This document shows positions 53,008-62,079 of a stretch of 64,000 bases of DNA, piece by piece. Under the pieces are notes generated by a model, which saw only the letters and a list, made by a program, of their open reading frames with translations, was not told where the DNA came from and searched no databases. The position numbers and the translations under genes were made by a program. The DNA is from Planctomycetota bacterium (GTDB lineage: Bacteria > Planctomycetota > Planctomycetia > Pirellulales > Lacipirellulaceae): assembly GCA_013286045.1 (NCBI GenBank), contig JABDGM010000003.1:1-64000 (forward strand), in the 5' to 3' direction. Positions within the stretch are counted from its first letter, which is position 1; each line of letters opens with the position of its first letter.

Positions 53008-53706
53008 CTAACGCTCCGATTTAGATGCGGTCCAGGTCCAATGGCGATCGGATGTCATGCGAAGTGATTCCCGATCGAATGCATAGCGTGCGACAAGATC
53101 GCTCATTTCTTTAACGGTCAGCGCCGCTTGGAGTGATTCCGTGAAAAGTCGGCGCTGATATTGGGTGGCATCTCCGGCGTACGTTGCGGCCAGCCGCCGA
53201 AGTGCGGGTTCATCGTGCGGGCGAGCGAGGTCGCGATGAAACAAGAGCCCGCCTGGCTTCGTAGTTCGCACGGCTTCTGCGATGACGGTTACGGGCTCGG
53301 GAATGTGGTGGAAGCTACTGTTGCTGATGACGACGTCAAAAGTGTCTAAATCGAACGGCAATTGCTTGGCATCTGCGAGGATCAGCGTGATGCAGTTTGC
53401 GACACCCGCCGCGGTGACGTTTTTTTCTGCGAGCATGAGCATGTTCTTGGCGGCGTCGACTGCAGTGATCCGCGCATTCTGGAAATGGCGGGCTAGTTCG
53501 ATGGCGATTTGCGCGGTGCCGGCGCCGAGGTCGAGAATTTGTAGCGGGGCGTGGGTGTTTACTGGTCGCTGAAGCGACCAGTCCGTCATGGCAGCGAGCA
53601 GGTCGGTGACGAAGATTTCGTTCACCGCCGTGTGGTCCATTGCGTCGTATTCAGCGGCGTCCTCGGCGGAGTCCATCACTTCGGGTTCGAGGATACGTTG
53701 GAGCAT
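53008..53706 (-). CDS. class I SAM-dependent methyltransferase
   Basis: 232 residues. Motif I is LDLGAGTAQIAIELA; motif II-like TAVDAAKNMLMLAEKN; FDVVISNSSFHHIPEP and LRTTKPGGLLFHRD-like post motifs follow. The amino end (EPEVMDSAEDAAEYDAMDH) is typical of small-molecule methyltransferases of this group. A family B palindrome lies in frame at residues 41-49, read as T-D-W-S-L-Q-R-P-V, in the linker just before motif I. Substrate unknown. Confidence 0.88.
   Translation of the reverse strand: MLQRILEPEVMDSAEDAAEYDAMDHTAVNEIFVTDLLAAMTDWSLQRPVNTHAPLQILDLGAGTAQIAIELARHFQNARITAVDAAKNMLMLAEKNVTAAGVANCITLILADAKQLPFDLDTFDVVISNSSFHHIPEPVTVIAEAVRTTKPGGLLFHRDLARPHDEPALRRLAATYAGDATQYQRRLFTESLQAALTVKEMSDLVARYAFDRESLRMTSDRHWTWTASKSER
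53561..53585. repeat. palindromic repeat, family B, copy inside the methyltransferase gene
   Basis: ACTGGTCGCTGAAGCGACCA then GTCCG: identical over these 25 bases to the intergenic copy at 17623-17647. In frame with the gene. Confidence 0.9.
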
Positions 53707-53769
53707 AACGGCAATCTCATTTCGCCACAGTGAACACCGAGGCCACTGAGATGTCAGCCGCCAGGCCCA

Positions 53770-54762
53770 CTAGGGTTTGATCACAATCTTACCAGCGAGC
53801 GCTCCGGATTTTGCGACGGTGCTCTCTTCTTGCAGGCGGTGGGCTTCGGCGGCCTGATCGAGCGGCATGACTCGATCGATGCGAGGCTTGAGTTTGCCCG
53901 CGGCCAACCAGCGGTTGATGTCATCGGCTCCCGCGCGCAGTTCTTCGGGTGTGGCGTTGAATACCGCGAAGCCATAGAGGCTACACCCCTTCACGTAGAA
54001 AGTGCCGACGGGGAAAACCGGCTTGGCATCGCGGCCTGCCATCAGAATAAAGCGGCCACGCGGGGCAAGTAACGGAAAGGCGAGTTCGAAGTTTGGTTCC
54101 CGCAATGTTTCCCACCATACGTTGATGCCGTTTGGCGCGGCTTCCTTAATTCGCGCGCCAACATCTTCGGTTTTGTAGTTGATGGCGACATCGGCGCCCA
54201 AATCGTGGCAGAGTTTGACTTTTTCGTCGGTGCCGGCGGTTGTGACGACGCGGGCGCCAAGCGCCTTAGACATTTGAACGACCATCGAACCGATTCCGCC
54301 AGTGCCGCCGTTCACAAAAAGCGTTTCGCCGGACTGTAACTTTGCGTCGCGTACAAGACCGAGATGCGCCGTCAGGCTGACGAGCGCACACGCGGCTGCA
54401 GTTTCGTCACTCACGCCCGGGGGAATCAAGTAGAGCCAACTTTCGTCGACGGCGGCGAATTCGGCGAATGTGCCTTGTCGACCAAGGAGCCCTTGGTTCG
54501 ATCCCCACACGCGGTCGCCTACTTTGAATCGTTTGGCGGTGGGGCCGACTTTCTCGACGACGCCTGCAAGATCGCAACCTACCACGAACGGCAGTGGGAT
54601 GTTCATCGGGACCGTGCCGGCGCGAATGTAGGTATCTACCGGATTGAGTGCGGCGGCTTTTACGCGAACCAGCAACTGGCTTGAGGTGGGTTCCGGAGTG
54701 GGAAGCTCGCCGACGATGATATTTTCGGGAGGGCCGGTTTGTTTGATGTAGGCGGCTTTCAT
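53770..54762 (-). CDS. NADPH:quinone reductase-like oxidoreductase (MDR superfamily)
   Basis: 330 residues from MKAAYIKQTGPPENI; an upstream extension of 20 residues looks untranslated. The GroES-like domain includes PFVVGCDLAGVVEKVG, and the nucleotide-binding domain LFVNGGTGGIGSMVVQMSKA. No structural-zinc Cys cluster is present, consistent with the quinone-reductase branch. It reduces quinones or enones with NADPH by family analogy. Confidence 0.88.
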   Translation of the reverse strand: MKAAYIKQTGPPENIIVGELPTPEPTSSQLLVRVKAAALNPVDTYIRAGTVPMNIPLPFVVGCDLAGVVEKVGPTAKRFKVGDRVWGSNQGLLGRQGTFAEFAAVDESWLYLIPPGVSDETAAACALVSLTAHLGLVRDAKLQSGETLFVNGGTGGIGSMVVQMSKALGARVVTTAGTDEKVKLCHDLGADVAINYKTEDVGARIKEAAPNGINVWWETLREPNFELAFPLLAPRGRFILMAGRDAKPVFPVGTFYVKGCSLYGFAVFNATPEELRAGADDINRWLAAGKLKPRIDRVMPLDQAAEAHRLQEESTVAKSGALAGKIVIKP

Positions 54763-54783
54763 AATGGGTGGCCTGAGCGCTGC

Positions 54784-54803
54784 GCTGCGCGTCGCGGCTA
54801 AAC
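54784..54803. repeat. dispersed repeat, family E, copy 2
   Basis: GCTGCGCGTCGCGGCTAAAC; one difference from 40478-40497. It lies in the divergent gap between the oxidoreductase and the first GTPase. Confidence 0.6.
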
Positions 54804-54857
54804 TTGGTGATCGATAGGTCATTGGAGAGGGTTCGGCGAGTGACCTATAATAGCCGC

Positions 54858-56417
54858 ATGTCGCAGTCTCGAACTACCACCGGCGTTTTTCTCATCATTT
54901 TGCTGGCAGTCATTGGGTACGTTCTCATTACACTGCCGACGGGAATCATCGAGCAGTATCATCACGCGTATCAGATTAGCCCGTGGATAGCGTACGTTTA
55001 TGCCGGCATAGTTGGTTTTGGGAGTTTATTGTTAGCGTCGCTGTTGCTCGCGATCTTGCTGAACATCTGGAAGAACACGCGACAGAAATCGGCATCCCGA
55101 GCGCGGCGGAATTTGGATCCCGGCGAGATGTCGAGCAGAGAGCAAGAAAGCGAATTCAGCGACAATCTGGCCGCGGGTCGCGACTTCGCAAATGCATGGC
55201 GCGTAACGCCGGAGCTCAAAGCGGAGATTGCTGCTGCCGTCGCGGAGCTGGAAGCGAAGCGTGAGTCGCAACGGATTGAAATCGTGGCGTTCGGCACGAT
55301 TTCGAGCGGAAAGTCTTCGCTATTGAATGCGCTCGCCGGGCGCGATGTGTTCCGAACGAATGTTGTCGGGGGTACGACGACGACGCGCAGCGAAATTCCC
55401 TGGCCAGCGGGAGACAAAGTGGTACTGATTGATACGCCCGGTCTGGGTGAAGTGCGTGGCGAGTCGCGCGCGGCGGAGGCCGCGGAGGCGGCCAAGAATG
55501 CGGATCTTGTGCTGTTTGTCGTGGATGGGCCACTGAAATCGTATGAATCGGAGTTGCTGGAAGCGCTGGCCGCGATGGGCAAGCGGATTGTCGTCTGCCT
55601 TAACAAGGAAGATTGGTACGACGCGCCGCAGCGAGACGAATTGCTGAAGCAACTATCGGAGCAGATTGCGCCGGCGGTGCGTCCGGCAGACGTTGTGGCT
55701 GTCCGCAGTCGACCGACGAAGCGGCGGCGGGTGCACGTGCTTTCCGATGGATCGGAGCAGCAAGAAGAGGTGGCGGTTGAACCAGACATTGGACCGCTCG
55801 CGAAGCGGATGATGTCAATTGTGGAGCGCGACGGGCGACAACTGCTGCTCGGCAACTTGCTGTTGCAATCGCGGGGGCTAGTGGATGAGGCGAAAGAACG
55901 GGTGTTGGCGGCGTTGGATGAAAGGGCCGACGAACTCATCAGCAAGTACATGTGGGCGGCCGGGGGGGCGGCGGCAGTTAACCCATTTCCGCTGTTAGAC
56001 TTGGCGGGCGGAAGTGTGATTACGGTCAAGATGGTGCTCGACCTCGCGAATGTATATGGGCAGAAGATTGATGCGGACACGATCGTCACGTTGCTCGCTC
56101 AACTCGGAAAGAATCTGGTAGCGATGGTCGGCGCGACCGCCGCGGCGCCGGCCTTGGGGGCGGCAATCGGATCGGTGCTCAAGACAGTCCCAGGCATCGG
56201 CACGATTGCGGGCGGCGTGGTGCAAGGTTTGGTGCAAGCTGTCGTAACGCGGTGGATTGGCCGCATATTCTGCCAATACTTTCGTCGTGAGATGCAGCCT
56301 CCGCCGGGCGGTTTGGCAGAGCTCGCACGGCACGAGTGGGCCGACATTACGCGACCCGAACAACTTAAGAAACTCATCCAAATGGGCCGCGATCGCCTCA
56401 CTCAGAGGCAAGACTGA
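54858..56417 (+). CDS. membrane GTPase 1 of a tandem pair (DUF697-like tail)
   Basis: 519 residues. Two amino-terminal helices (TGVFLIILLAVIGYVLITL and IVGFGSLLLASLLLAILLNI) are followed by a GTPase domain: P-loop GTISSGKS at 146-153, switch region GGTTTTRSEI, G3 DTPG and G4 NKED. The carboxy part is hydrophobic and glycine-rich (AGGAAAVNPFPLLDLAGGSV; LGAAIGSVLKTVPGIGTIAG), like DUF697 or dynamin-related membrane regions. Its stop shares one base with the start of a second GTPase gene, so both are made in a coupled way. Confidence 0.85.
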   Translation: MSQSRTTTGVFLIILLAVIGYVLITLPTGIIEQYHHAYQISPWIAYVYAGIVGFGSLLLASLLLAILLNIWKNTRQKSASRARRNLDPGEMSSREQESEFSDNLAAGRDFANAWRVTPELKAEIAAAVAELEAKRESQRIEIVAFGTISSGKSSLLNALAGRDVFRTNVVGGTTTTRSEIPWPAGDKVVLIDTPGLGEVRGESRAAEAAEAAKNADLVLFVVDGPLKSYESELLEALAAMGKRIVVCLNKEDWYDAPQRDELLKQLSEQIAPAVRPADVVAVRSRPTKRRRVHVLSDGSEQQEEVAVEPDIGPLAKRMMSIVERDGRQLLLGNLLLQSRGLVDEAKERVLAALDERADELISKYMWAAGGAAAVNPFPLLDLAGGSVITVKMVLDLANVYGQKIDADTIVTLLAQLGKNLVAMVGATAAAPALGAAIGSVLKTVPGIGTIAGGVVQGLVQAVVTRWIGRIFCQYFRREMQPPPGGLAELARHEWADITRPEQLKKLIQMGRDRLTQRQD

Positions 56418-57808
56418 TGTTCACCGATGGGCAGAATGAGGATTCGCGCCAGGTGATTCCCGCGCGCAGCGCAGCATCGCCGGTGATTGGATTAGATCGC
56501 GACTATGAAGCGGCGATGAACTCGGTCCGCAGCGCGATCGCAACGTTTCGCGGTTGCAGCCCTGACGAGCGAGCGGCTCTGCAACGAGACCTCGATCAGT
56601 TGCACGCCATGGCTGAGAAGTTGGCTGCCGGCAAAGTTGAGATCGTAGTGTTTGGCGAAATCAGCACGGGAAAAAGTGCGCTGATCAACGCCCTGGTGGG
56701 CGAAGCGGTTGCAGACGTTAACGTACGCGGTGGTTGGACGAAGGATGTGTGGAACCTGAGTTGGAAGGGTGCCGGATATTGCGTGCCGGGCCTGGCCGAT
56801 TCGCAAGTAGTGCTGATCGATACGCCTGGTCTTAATGAAGTTGACGGTGCGCAGCGAGCTTTGATGGCCCACGAGGCGGCGGCACGGGCCGACTTGGTCT
56901 TGTTTGTCGTCGATTCCGATTTAAACGACGTAGAGTATTCCGCGCTCCTCGAAATCGCGGCAACTCATAAGCCGATCATTTTGGTGCTTAACAAGGCGGA
57001 CCTATACTCGCCGAACGATTTGTCGGACTTGATGTCGGTGTTCACGGGGCCAAGGCTGGCAGGAATCGTTGATTCGCAGAATGTGGTGCCGACGACCGCG
57101 GATCCGCGACAGCTCGAATACTTCGTTGAGTCTGCCGATGGAACGGCTCGGCAAGAGTGGCGAAAGCCGACGCCAGATGTTGGGGCACTTCGTGAACGCG
57201 TATTGGAAGTGCTGGCGGTCGAGGGTAAGGCATTGGTAGCCCTAAACGCGGCAATGTACGCGGCAGATAAAAGCGATCGCATGGGCGCGATGCGCGTACG
57301 GATGCGCAATGAAAAGGCCACTGCCACGATCTGGAGTTTCGCCGTGATGAAGGCGCTGGGCGTAGCGTCGAATCCGCTGGCAATTGCCGACGTGCTGGGT
57401 GGAACGGCAGTCGACGCCGTAATGGTGGTGACGTTGGGAAATGTTTACGGGATCGAAATCACGACGGCGAACGCACGCGAGCTCATTACGTCGATCCTAA
57501 AGGCTGCCGGTTGGGTAATGCTTAGCGAGGCGGCGGTCAGCTACACTTCGTCGTTTTTCAAAGCCGTTACGGGCGGCTGGGGAACGTTGCTCACCGCCCT
57601 GCCCCAAGGGGCCGCAGCCGGATATGGGTCGTATATTGTGGGACAAGCGGCAAGATACTACTTCGAACATGGCGCCAGTTGGGGCCAGCAGGGTCCGAAG
57701 CGGGTGGTGACGCAAATTCTGGAGAATACCGATAAACAATCGGTTCTGCGGCGGATCAAAGAGGAGATCAAGAACAAGATCTCGATAAATCGCTACGCGC
57801 AGAAATAG
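56417..57808 (+). CDS. membrane GTPase 2 of a tandem pair
   Basis: 463 residues, beginning in a TGATG overlap with the first GTPase. P-loop GEISTGKS at 80-87, G3 IDTPGLNEVDG and G4 LNKADLY. In place of the first protein's amino-terminal helices it has a soluble helical region; hydrophobic stretches lie in the carboxy half (NPLAIADVLGGTAVDAVMVV; AAGYGSYIVGQAARYYFE). The two proteins align in layout but are clearly diverged, which suggests a heteromeric membrane-remodelling or tethering GTPase. Confidence 0.85.
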   Translation: MFTDGQNEDSRQVIPARSAASPVIGLDRDYEAAMNSVRSAIATFRGCSPDERAALQRDLDQLHAMAEKLAAGKVEIVVFGEISTGKSALINALVGEAVADVNVRGGWTKDVWNLSWKGAGYCVPGLADSQVVLIDTPGLNEVDGAQRALMAHEAAARADLVLFVVDSDLNDVEYSALLEIAATHKPIILVLNKADLYSPNDLSDLMSVFTGPRLAGIVDSQNVVPTTADPRQLEYFVESADGTARQEWRKPTPDVGALRERVLEVLAVEGKALVALNAAMYAADKSDRMGAMRVRMRNEKATATIWSFAVMKALGVASNPLAIADVLGGTAVDAVMVVTLGNVYGIEITTANARELITSILKAAGWVMLSEAAVSYTSSFFKAVTGGWGTLLTALPQGAAAGYGSYIVGQAARYYFEHGASWGQQGPKRVVTQILENTDKQSVLRRIKEEIKNKISINRYAQK

Positions 57809-57845
57809 GAACACTGTCGTTGCTGGCCCGCCAGCACGGCGACTT

Positions 57846-58385
57846 TTATCGTCGTTGCGTTTGTGGCACGGGGTTAGGCCAGAAAGCCGCACAGGCGGCA
57901 ATAATTCCAAAACAGCCCGCCATTGCCCAAAGCATGTAGCGTAAGAAACTGATTTCACCCTTCCTCGTTTCAATTTGAGCGGCATTGGCAACCTGAAAGA
58001 CGGGAATTCCTCGTTCGGCCAAGGGACGGTAATAGCCGATCCATGACTCCCACGCTCCCAAGGGCGTTTTGATTTGCTGCTCGACAGCTTTCAGCCGCGA
58101 AGCCGGGTCGAACTTTGGTACGGCGGGTTCATTTCGCCAGATCCAGCCGCTCCAACCTAGTAATGCGAGGGCGGCGATCAGACTTGCAGCCACGATTCCC
58201 TGGCGGGGGCCCCAGGCCGCCGCTTGCTGGACATTGACGACCGGCGCTCGCTGCAAATGGCGAAGTTGGCGGAGCGTCGGAACGTCGAGCCGGGCGCCAC
58301 AGGCGCACTCAACTTGGCCACCTGCTTGGCCGACTTCGACTGGCACCAGTTTCCCGCATGTACAAGGAAGTAAGTATTCGGACAT
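57846..58385 (-). CDS. zinc-ribbon-like membrane protein
   Basis: 179 residues. The amino end MSEYLLPCTCGKLVPVEVGQ then AGGQVECACGARLDVPTLR has two CxC-type pairs, a zinc-ribbon common at the start of planctomycete proteins of unknown function. Two helices follow (GIVAASLIAALALLGWSGWI and LRYMLWAMAGCFGIIAACAA). It converges with the GTPase pair. Confidence 0.7.
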   Translation of the reverse strand: MSEYLLPCTCGKLVPVEVGQAGGQVECACGARLDVPTLRQLRHLQRAPVVNVQQAAAWGPRQGIVAASLIAALALLGWSGWIWRNEPAVPKFDPASRLKAVEQQIKTPLGAWESWIGYYRPLAERGIPVFQVANAAQIETRKGEISFLRYMLWAMAGCFGIIAACAAFWPNPVPQTQRR

Positions 58386-59236
58386 GGTGTTGGCGAGAAT
58401 CGCTTCGTCGCAAGTCTTTATTGGACAATAGGTTGGAACGAAGCGATGTCGCCGGCCGCGCTTTTTTGCGTGGCCTCGCGCGTAATCGCAGCGATCTTCA
58501 ATGATCTGAATCGCGAGTAAAGTGGTAGAGATCGTTCGGATGCTACCATCAATAGTAATCGTAATGTTTTTTTCGCCCCTGCCTATGGACTCGATAATTG
58601 GGCCGCTTAGAATTGAAAGGCTTCACCTCCCGAGCTAGGGCAGCATTCACAGTGTCCATGGACGCGGCGCCAGGGGGAGGCCATGCGGAATGACTGCGCA
58701 TGGGGCGCGAGCGCTCTGACTAGACCATCGGTACGACCGCCGGCGGTCGAGGGAAGCGAAGGAGGGCTGGACGAATTTGGTGTATGTCCGCCGCCATCCG
58801 AATCCGCTAGCCGGACCTCGATTCGGTTGTCGCTCTATTTATTTGAAATGCAAGTAGGAGTGGCCGATTCGCGGAGCTTAAGAAATTGATTCCATGAGGA
58901 TGTATCGATCAGGTAAACATCACCGTCAGCTGGAAGAGTTTGTCTCGAAGTAATCTTTTACCAAATACCGCGACAAGCCGGACAGTGAACTAGTCGGTGT
59001 TAGAATTAGTCATTCGCTTTACTGAAATTGGATTGAGATAGAGAATTTTGCTGGAGGAGTTTTAACTGCCGACCGACGTTCGGCTCGATCACATGCGTGT
59101 GTCGCAGGGGGCTCTTACCTACCAAGGCGCCTGCCACCCGGTGATTGGAGCAATTGAAGCCGGCAGTTTTTACGAGTGTCTGTTCGCTCGTTACTAGGTT
59201 TCTCGTTGGACTATTCAACTGGTAGGAGTGTGAATT
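58386..59236. other. long gene-free stretch before the sigma-factor gene
   Basis: About 850 bases. I find no frame with coding character; short open frames at 58683-58889 (+) and 59006-59218 (-) have neither a ribosome-binding site nor a recognisable composition. The last 150 bases should be the sigma-factor leader, ending in AGGAG 8 bases before its TTG start. The rest may hold regulatory sequence or an RNA, but I cannot name one. Confidence 0.55.
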
Positions 59237-60805
59237 TTGTACGATTCTTTATTGGATCATGACCTAGAGGATGAAGTAGCGGTCGTCGCCGATGTCGCCC
59301 CGGATTTGGACGACAAGCCGTTGGATGACGAAGACGAGACAGATAGCCTGGCCGAAACCGATGACGCCGAAGCGTCGGATGCCGATGGCCAGGACGCGGA
59401 TGCCGAGGGTCTGCTAGAAGCTGGTGACAGCGAGTCGTGGTCAGACGATCCGGTTCGCATGTACCTCACTCAAATGGGTGAGATTCCGCTGCTGACGCGG
59501 AAAGAGGAAATTCACCTCGCACGCAAGATTGAAATCACCCGCGCGGCGTTTCGCCGTAAGCTGCTGTGTTGCGACTATGTGATTCGCAGCGCGGTAAAAG
59601 TATTGCACCGAGTGCATCGCGGCGAATTGCCGTTTGACCGGACGGTGCAGGTTTCTGTGACCGATCGGCTGGAAAAGGATCAAATCCTGGGCCGGCTACC
59701 GCATAATCTTGCGACACTTGATCGCCTGTTGGAACGGAATGCGGAAGACTACCGCGTTGCGACCAGCAAGTCGCATAAGCCGAACGAGCGGAAGGCCGCT
59801 TGGAAGCGATTGAGCCGCCGGCGTTGTCGTGCGGTGCTTCTGGTGGAAGAACTCGGCCTGCGGACTCAGCGGATCGAACCGATGATCGGTCAGCTCGAGC
59901 AATTCAGCGCCCGGATCGATCAGCTCGGCACGCAAATCGAACAGATGAAGCGGGACAAGAAGTCTCCTGCTGAACGTAAGCCTTTGTTGATTGAACGACG
60001 CAATATTTTGCGTGCTTTGCAGGAAACACCTTCTAGCTTGCGGAATCGCATCAAAGACCTCAAGAAGGTGTACAGCGAGTATCAGCGAGCGAAACGTGGA
60101 CTTTCGGAAGGCAACTTGCGGCTCGTGGTTTCGATCGCCAAGAAGTACCGCAACCGTGGTTTGTCGTTCCTGGATTTGATTCAGGAAGGCAATGCCGGCT
60201 TGATGCGGGCGGTCGACAAGTTCGAATATCGCCGCGGTTTCAAGTTCTGCACGTACGCTACGTGGTGGATTCGCCAGGCGATCACCCGGGCTGTGGCCGA
60301 CCAAAGCCGCACGATTCGTATTCCGGTCCACATGGTCGAAACCATGAGCCGGGTGCGAAATGTATCGCGGCAGCTGTTGCAGCGATTGGGCCGCGAGCCC
60401 TCGATTGAAGAAACGGCCCGCGCGGCCGATTGCACGATCGAAGAAGCCCGCCGCGTGTTGGCAATGAGCCGCTACCCAATCAGCCTCGATCGGCCGGTCG
60501 GCAACAGTGAAGATAGCCACTTCGGCGATTTGCTACCCGATTCGGGTGCCGAGAGCCCGGCGATCGGCGCCGCTCAGGAAATGCTGCGTGGTCAGATCTC
60601 AAAGGTGCTGAAGACGCTTAGCTACCGCGAGCGCGAGATTATCAAGCTCCGCTACGGCTTGGGCGACGGCTACAGCTACACGCTGGAAGAAGTGGGCCAC
60701 ATTTTTAAGGTCACCCGCGAGCGTATTCGCCAGATCGAAGCCAAGGCCGTTCGCAAGCTGCAGCAACCCAGCCGCAGCGGCGAATTGATTGGGTTCTTGG
60801 ACTAA
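59237..60805 (+). CDS. rpoD: RNA polymerase sigma-70 factor, RpoD/SigA type
   Basis: 522 residues, TTG start with AGGAG at 8 bases. The first 70 residues are strongly acidic, in place of a classical region 1.1. Region 1.2 is [20 protein letters not shown], then a long non-conserved region. Region 2 is essentially invariant ([40 protein letters not shown]), region 3 [20 protein letters not shown], and region 4 ends [17 protein letters not shown]. It is the principal housekeeping type, though planctomycetes can carry several such factors. A strong terminator follows. Confidence 0.93.
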   Translation: MYDSLLDHDLEDEVAVVADVAPDLDDKPLDDEDETDSLAETDDAEASDADGQDADAEGLLEAGDSESWSDDPVRMYLTQMGEIPLLTRKEEIHLARKIEITRAAFRRKLLCCDYVIRSAVKVLHRVHRGELPFDRTVQVSVTDRLEKDQILGRLPHNLATLDRLLERNAEDYRVATSKSHKPNERKAAWKRLSRRRCRAVLLVEELGLRTQRIEPMIGQLEQFSARIDQLGTQIEQMKRDKKSPAERKPLLIERRNILRALQETPSSLRNRIKDLKKVYSEYQRAKRGLSEGNLRLVVSIAKKYRNRGLSFLDLIQEGNAGLMRAVDKFEYRRGFKFCTYATWWIRQAITRAVADQSRTIRIPVHMVETMSRVRNVSRQLLQRLGREPSIEETARAADCTIEEARRVLAMSRYPISLDRPVGNSEDSHFGDLLPDSGAESPAIGAAQEMLRGQISKVLKTLSYREREIIKLRYGLGDGYSYTLEEVGHIFKVTRERIRQIEAKAVRKLQQPSRSGELIGFLD

Positions 60806-60835
60806 CAAATCAAGGCAACTCGTTTGCCTTCTACC

Positions 60836-60873
60836 AGAGACCGGGGCGTTCCCGCACGCCCCGGTCTCTTTTT
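60836..60873 (+). terminator. rho-independent terminator after the sigma factor
   Basis: Perfect 13-base stem AGAGACCGGGGCG with its complement, loop TTCCCGCA, then a T run. Core and loop are identical to the terminator at 62038. Confidence 0.92.
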
Positions 60874-60917
60874 GTTGCGCCGGCGTATCGTCGCGAATTA
60901 ACTGGCGATCCGCTTGC

Positions 60918-60958
60918 TATACCTAGCGCCACTAGGTATATTGCCTAGATCAGTTAGG
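60918..60958. promoter_or_regulatory. double palindromic operator before the PadR gene
   Basis: TATACCTAG-N5-CTAGGTATA is a perfect palindrome (60918-60940). A second, weaker site CCTAG-N5-TTAGG is at 60944-60958. Centres are 22 bases apart, two helical turns, so two dimers would bind the same face. It lies 22-62 bases before the PadR start codon and is probably its autoregulatory operator. Confidence 0.65.
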
Positions 60959-60979
60959 TATTAACCCGGGGCTTTGGCC

Positions 60980-61318
60980 ATGATTCCTAAAGAACTGGCA
61001 GCAGCGTCTTCTCGGCCGCTCGTGTTGGCGATCCTGGCGAAAGGCGACGACTACGGATACTCGATCATTCAGCGAGTGAAGGAGGCATCCGGCGGGCAGA
61101 TCGAGTGGAGTGAAGGAATGCTCTACCCTGTGCTTCACCGTTTGGAAAAGGAAGAATTGATTCGCTCGTTCTGGAAGCAAACGGACAATGGGCGACGTCG
61201 CAAGTATTACCGCTTGAGCGCATCTGGCAAGCGATCCTTAACTGTTCACCGCGATCAATGGAACTCTGTCCACAAAACCCTCAGCCAGTTATGGGGAACC
61301 GAACCATGTTTCAGCTAG
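60980..61318 (+). CDS. PadR-family transcriptional regulator
   Basis: 112 residues. Winged helix of the PadR type: AILAKGDDYGYSIIQRVKEA, EGMLYPVLHRLEKEELI (recognition helix and wing), RKYYRLSASGKRSL. The ATG follows a TTG that would add only two residues. It overlaps the next gene by 13 bases; such PadR/membrane-protein pairs are common, the regulator controlling its partner and itself. Confidence 0.93.
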   Translation: MIPKELAAASSRPLVLAILAKGDDYGYSIIQRVKEASGGQIEWSEGMLYPVLHRLEKEELIRSFWKQTDNGRRRKYYRLSASGKRSLTVHRDQWNSVHKTLSQLWGTEPCFS

Positions 61319-62007
61319 AACAGCATCTACAAGAATGGACTAAGCGTTTTGGCCCTACGACATCAATGCGTGACTGCGATATCGAAGAGTTAGCGCAGCA
61401 CGTTCGCGATTCGATTGCCTCGCTGACGGCAAAAGGGCTCGATGATGAAGAGGCTTTTCTCGTGGCAACGCATAGAATTGGGCCGGCATGTGCTCTGGAG
61501 GAAGAATTCGCCAAAGTGAATAGCGGACGCATCAAGGTTTACCAGCTGTTTTGGATGGTTTCTGGTGTTCTGCTTTTTGAAATGTGCCGCTTCTTCATCG
61601 GTGCCGCAACCAGTTTTGGGGGAATATTGGCGGCTTCAGCCGGCGGCAATGGATCGGTAATTGGATATTCGTCTGTTGCGATCACAACGCTTCTATGGCT
61701 GGGAGTCGCAATTTGGCTGTATCGGGTGTCTGTAGCTCCTAACGGGCAGAGATCGATTGATCGCGTCCTGACACAACCTTATGGCAAATGGGTCGGAATT
61801 GCGGGCGTACTTCTTTTCCTTGTCTCGGCCATGACGAAATTCGGCAGCCAAATCGTTATGGCCTATTTGACGCCACTTGCCGACTACGGACAGGCAGCCG
61901 CAATACTCGCATTGGCTAATGCTGTTTTGGCGTTACTGATTCCGATGGCATTTCTTTTCGTAATGCTGTCGATTCGAAATCGGTTGCGAGATTCTGCAAT
62001 TACATAG
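61306..62007 (+). CDS. PadR-associated membrane protein (permease-prefix-like)
   Basis: 233 residues from the ATG inside the end of the PadR gene, with GGGGAA about 8 bases upstream. A soluble amino-terminal helical domain resembles the permease-prefix or DUF1700 group (DCDIEELAQHVRDSIASLTA, DDEEAFLVATHRIG). Four hydrophobic helices follow. No transport motif is seen. Probable target of the adjacent PadR repressor. Confidence 0.75.
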   Translation: MFQLEQHLQEWTKRFGPTTSMRDCDIEELAQHVRDSIASLTAKGLDDEEAFLVATHRIGPACALEEEFAKVNSGRIKVYQLFWMVSGVLLFEMCRFFIGAATSFGGILAASAGGNGSVIGYSSVAITTLLWLGVAIWLYRVSVAPNGQRSIDRVLTQPYGKWVGIAGVLLFLVSAMTKFGSQIVMAYLTPLADYGQAAAILALANAVLALLIPMAFLFVMLSIRNRLRDSAIT

Positions 62008-62037
62008 TGATATTTTGAGGAAGAATACGAGTTGAAA

Positions 62038-62070
62038 ACCGGGGCGTTCCCGCACGCCCCGGTCTTTTTT
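62038..62070 (+). terminator. rho-independent terminator, duplicate of the one at 60836
   Basis: ACCGGGGCG, loop TTCCCGCA, CGCCCCGGT, then CTTTTTTG. Ends the PadR operon. The stem core and eight-base loop are the same as at 60836-60873. Confidence 0.9.
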
Positions 62071-62079
62071 GTTGGGCCT

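Noticed and set aside
59696-60520. 274-codon minus-strand frame opposite the sigma factor
   Set aside because: Antisense to regions 2 and 3 of the sigma factor, which are certain.
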